Below are positions 63,844-64,000 of a stretch of DNA of 64,000 nt, piece after piece (within the stretch, counting starts at the first letter, position 1; every line of letters begins with the position of its first letter). Origin of the DNA: JAVKDP01 sp040222185. Lineage in GTDB: Bacteria > Bacteroidota > Rhodothermia > Balneolales > Balneolaceae. The translations under genes were made by a program, and so were the position numbers. Below the pieces are notes generated by a model. That model made no database searches. It saw only the letters and a list, made by a program, of their open reading frames with translations, and was not told the origin of the DNA. The stretch spans positions 164,040 to 228,039 of the forward strand of contig JAVKDP010000026.1 in NCBI GenBank assembly GCA_040222185.1, read 5' to 3'.

Positions 63844-63971
63844 ATCTCTAAGAAATGATAAAAGTTCTATGAAATATTGGAAGCATAAACAGATTGTTTG
63901 TGCGAGCTTATAAGTTTAATTCTTTGAATGAACGAGAGCGTAGGGTTGAGCTCACAGAGTATATACAATTT

Positions 63972-64000
63972 ACAATGGAGAGTTTGATCCTGGCTCAGGA
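63972..64000 (+). rRNA. 16S rRNA, 5' end only
   Basis: The window ends inside the gene. AGAGTTTGATCCTGGCTCAG (63979-63998) is the universal 27F primer site, which is E. coli position 8, so position 1 falls near 63972. Confidence 0.97.

Noticed and set aside
1..64000. CRISPR arrays, insertion sequences, transposases or integrases
   Set aside because: I saw no regularly spaced repeats, no terminal inverted repeats around a transposase-like frame and no recombinase motifs.

Overview
The window looks like a chromosomal stretch from a member of the Bacteroidota/Balneolota/Rhodothermota (FCB) group, probably close to Balneola-type bacteria. This is an inference from several traits: promoters of the TTTG-N19-21-TAnnTTTG type (before 16S rRNA, tRNA-Gly and purF), the Bacteroidetes-style GlmU-like protein opposite glmS, a PASTA-bearing FtsI, a division/cell-wall cluster lacking murF, a MurE with the DNPR (meso-DAP) motif, and moderate-to-low GC. 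I see no phage, insertion sequence or CRISPR array.

Layout. Positions 1-7000 hold a truncated lipoprotein gene, an SGNH hydrolase, a carboxymuconolactone-decarboxylase-family protein, mutS2, a PhzF-like enzyme and a TSUP permease. Positions 7036-22382 are one long minus-strand division and cell-wall (dcw) operon: mraZ, rsmH, ftsL, ftsI, murE, mraY, murD, ftsW, murG, murC, ftsQ, ftsA, ftsZ. It is headed by a textbook MraZ operator of three TGGGR repeats spaced 10 nt apart. It is followed by a highly structured RNA with its own terminator. ftsQ carries an in-frame TAG after codon 68.

Positions 22649-26155 are a methionine module on the minus strand: metY, an OsmC-like gene and metX. It has an elaborate leader in which a 15-codon leader peptide with a mutually exclusive attenuator precedes a SAM-I riboswitch and its own terminator. 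Positions 26409-36728 hold a tricorn-like S41 protease, era-pdxJ, an NlpC/P60 lipoprotein, the GlmU-like/glmS divergent pair, an Hpt protein, an ElaA-like acetyltransferase and a small holin-like membrane protein. Positions 36728-46195 hold an isocitrate-dehydrogenase-family enzyme, a PQQ-type sugar dehydrogenase, and an unusual operon of a DUF4956 membrane protein, an HlyD-like adaptor, a TolC-like protein and an SDR. After these come a DUF6580 protein, YceI, 3-methyladenine glycosylase and a BrkB/YihY protein.

Positions 46313-52134 hold mutS, a small membrane protein, and a GntR regulator coupled to an Upf1-like SF1 helicase. Positions 52165-56180 are an accessory-looking, AT-rich stretch: tRNA-Gly(GCC), a decayed tRNA copy, an orphan lipoprotein, a MetR-like LysR regulator and an orphan 546-aa secreted coiled-coil protein. 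Positions 56428-64000 hold a second OsmC protein, purF, engB, serA, a TetR/AarF-kinase pair, a queuosine precursor transporter, and the promoter, leader and first bases of a 16S rRNA gene.

The items most worth follow-up are the DUF4956/HlyD/TolC operon, the tandem attenuator plus SAM riboswitch, the interrupted ftsQ and the structured RNA behind ftsZ.
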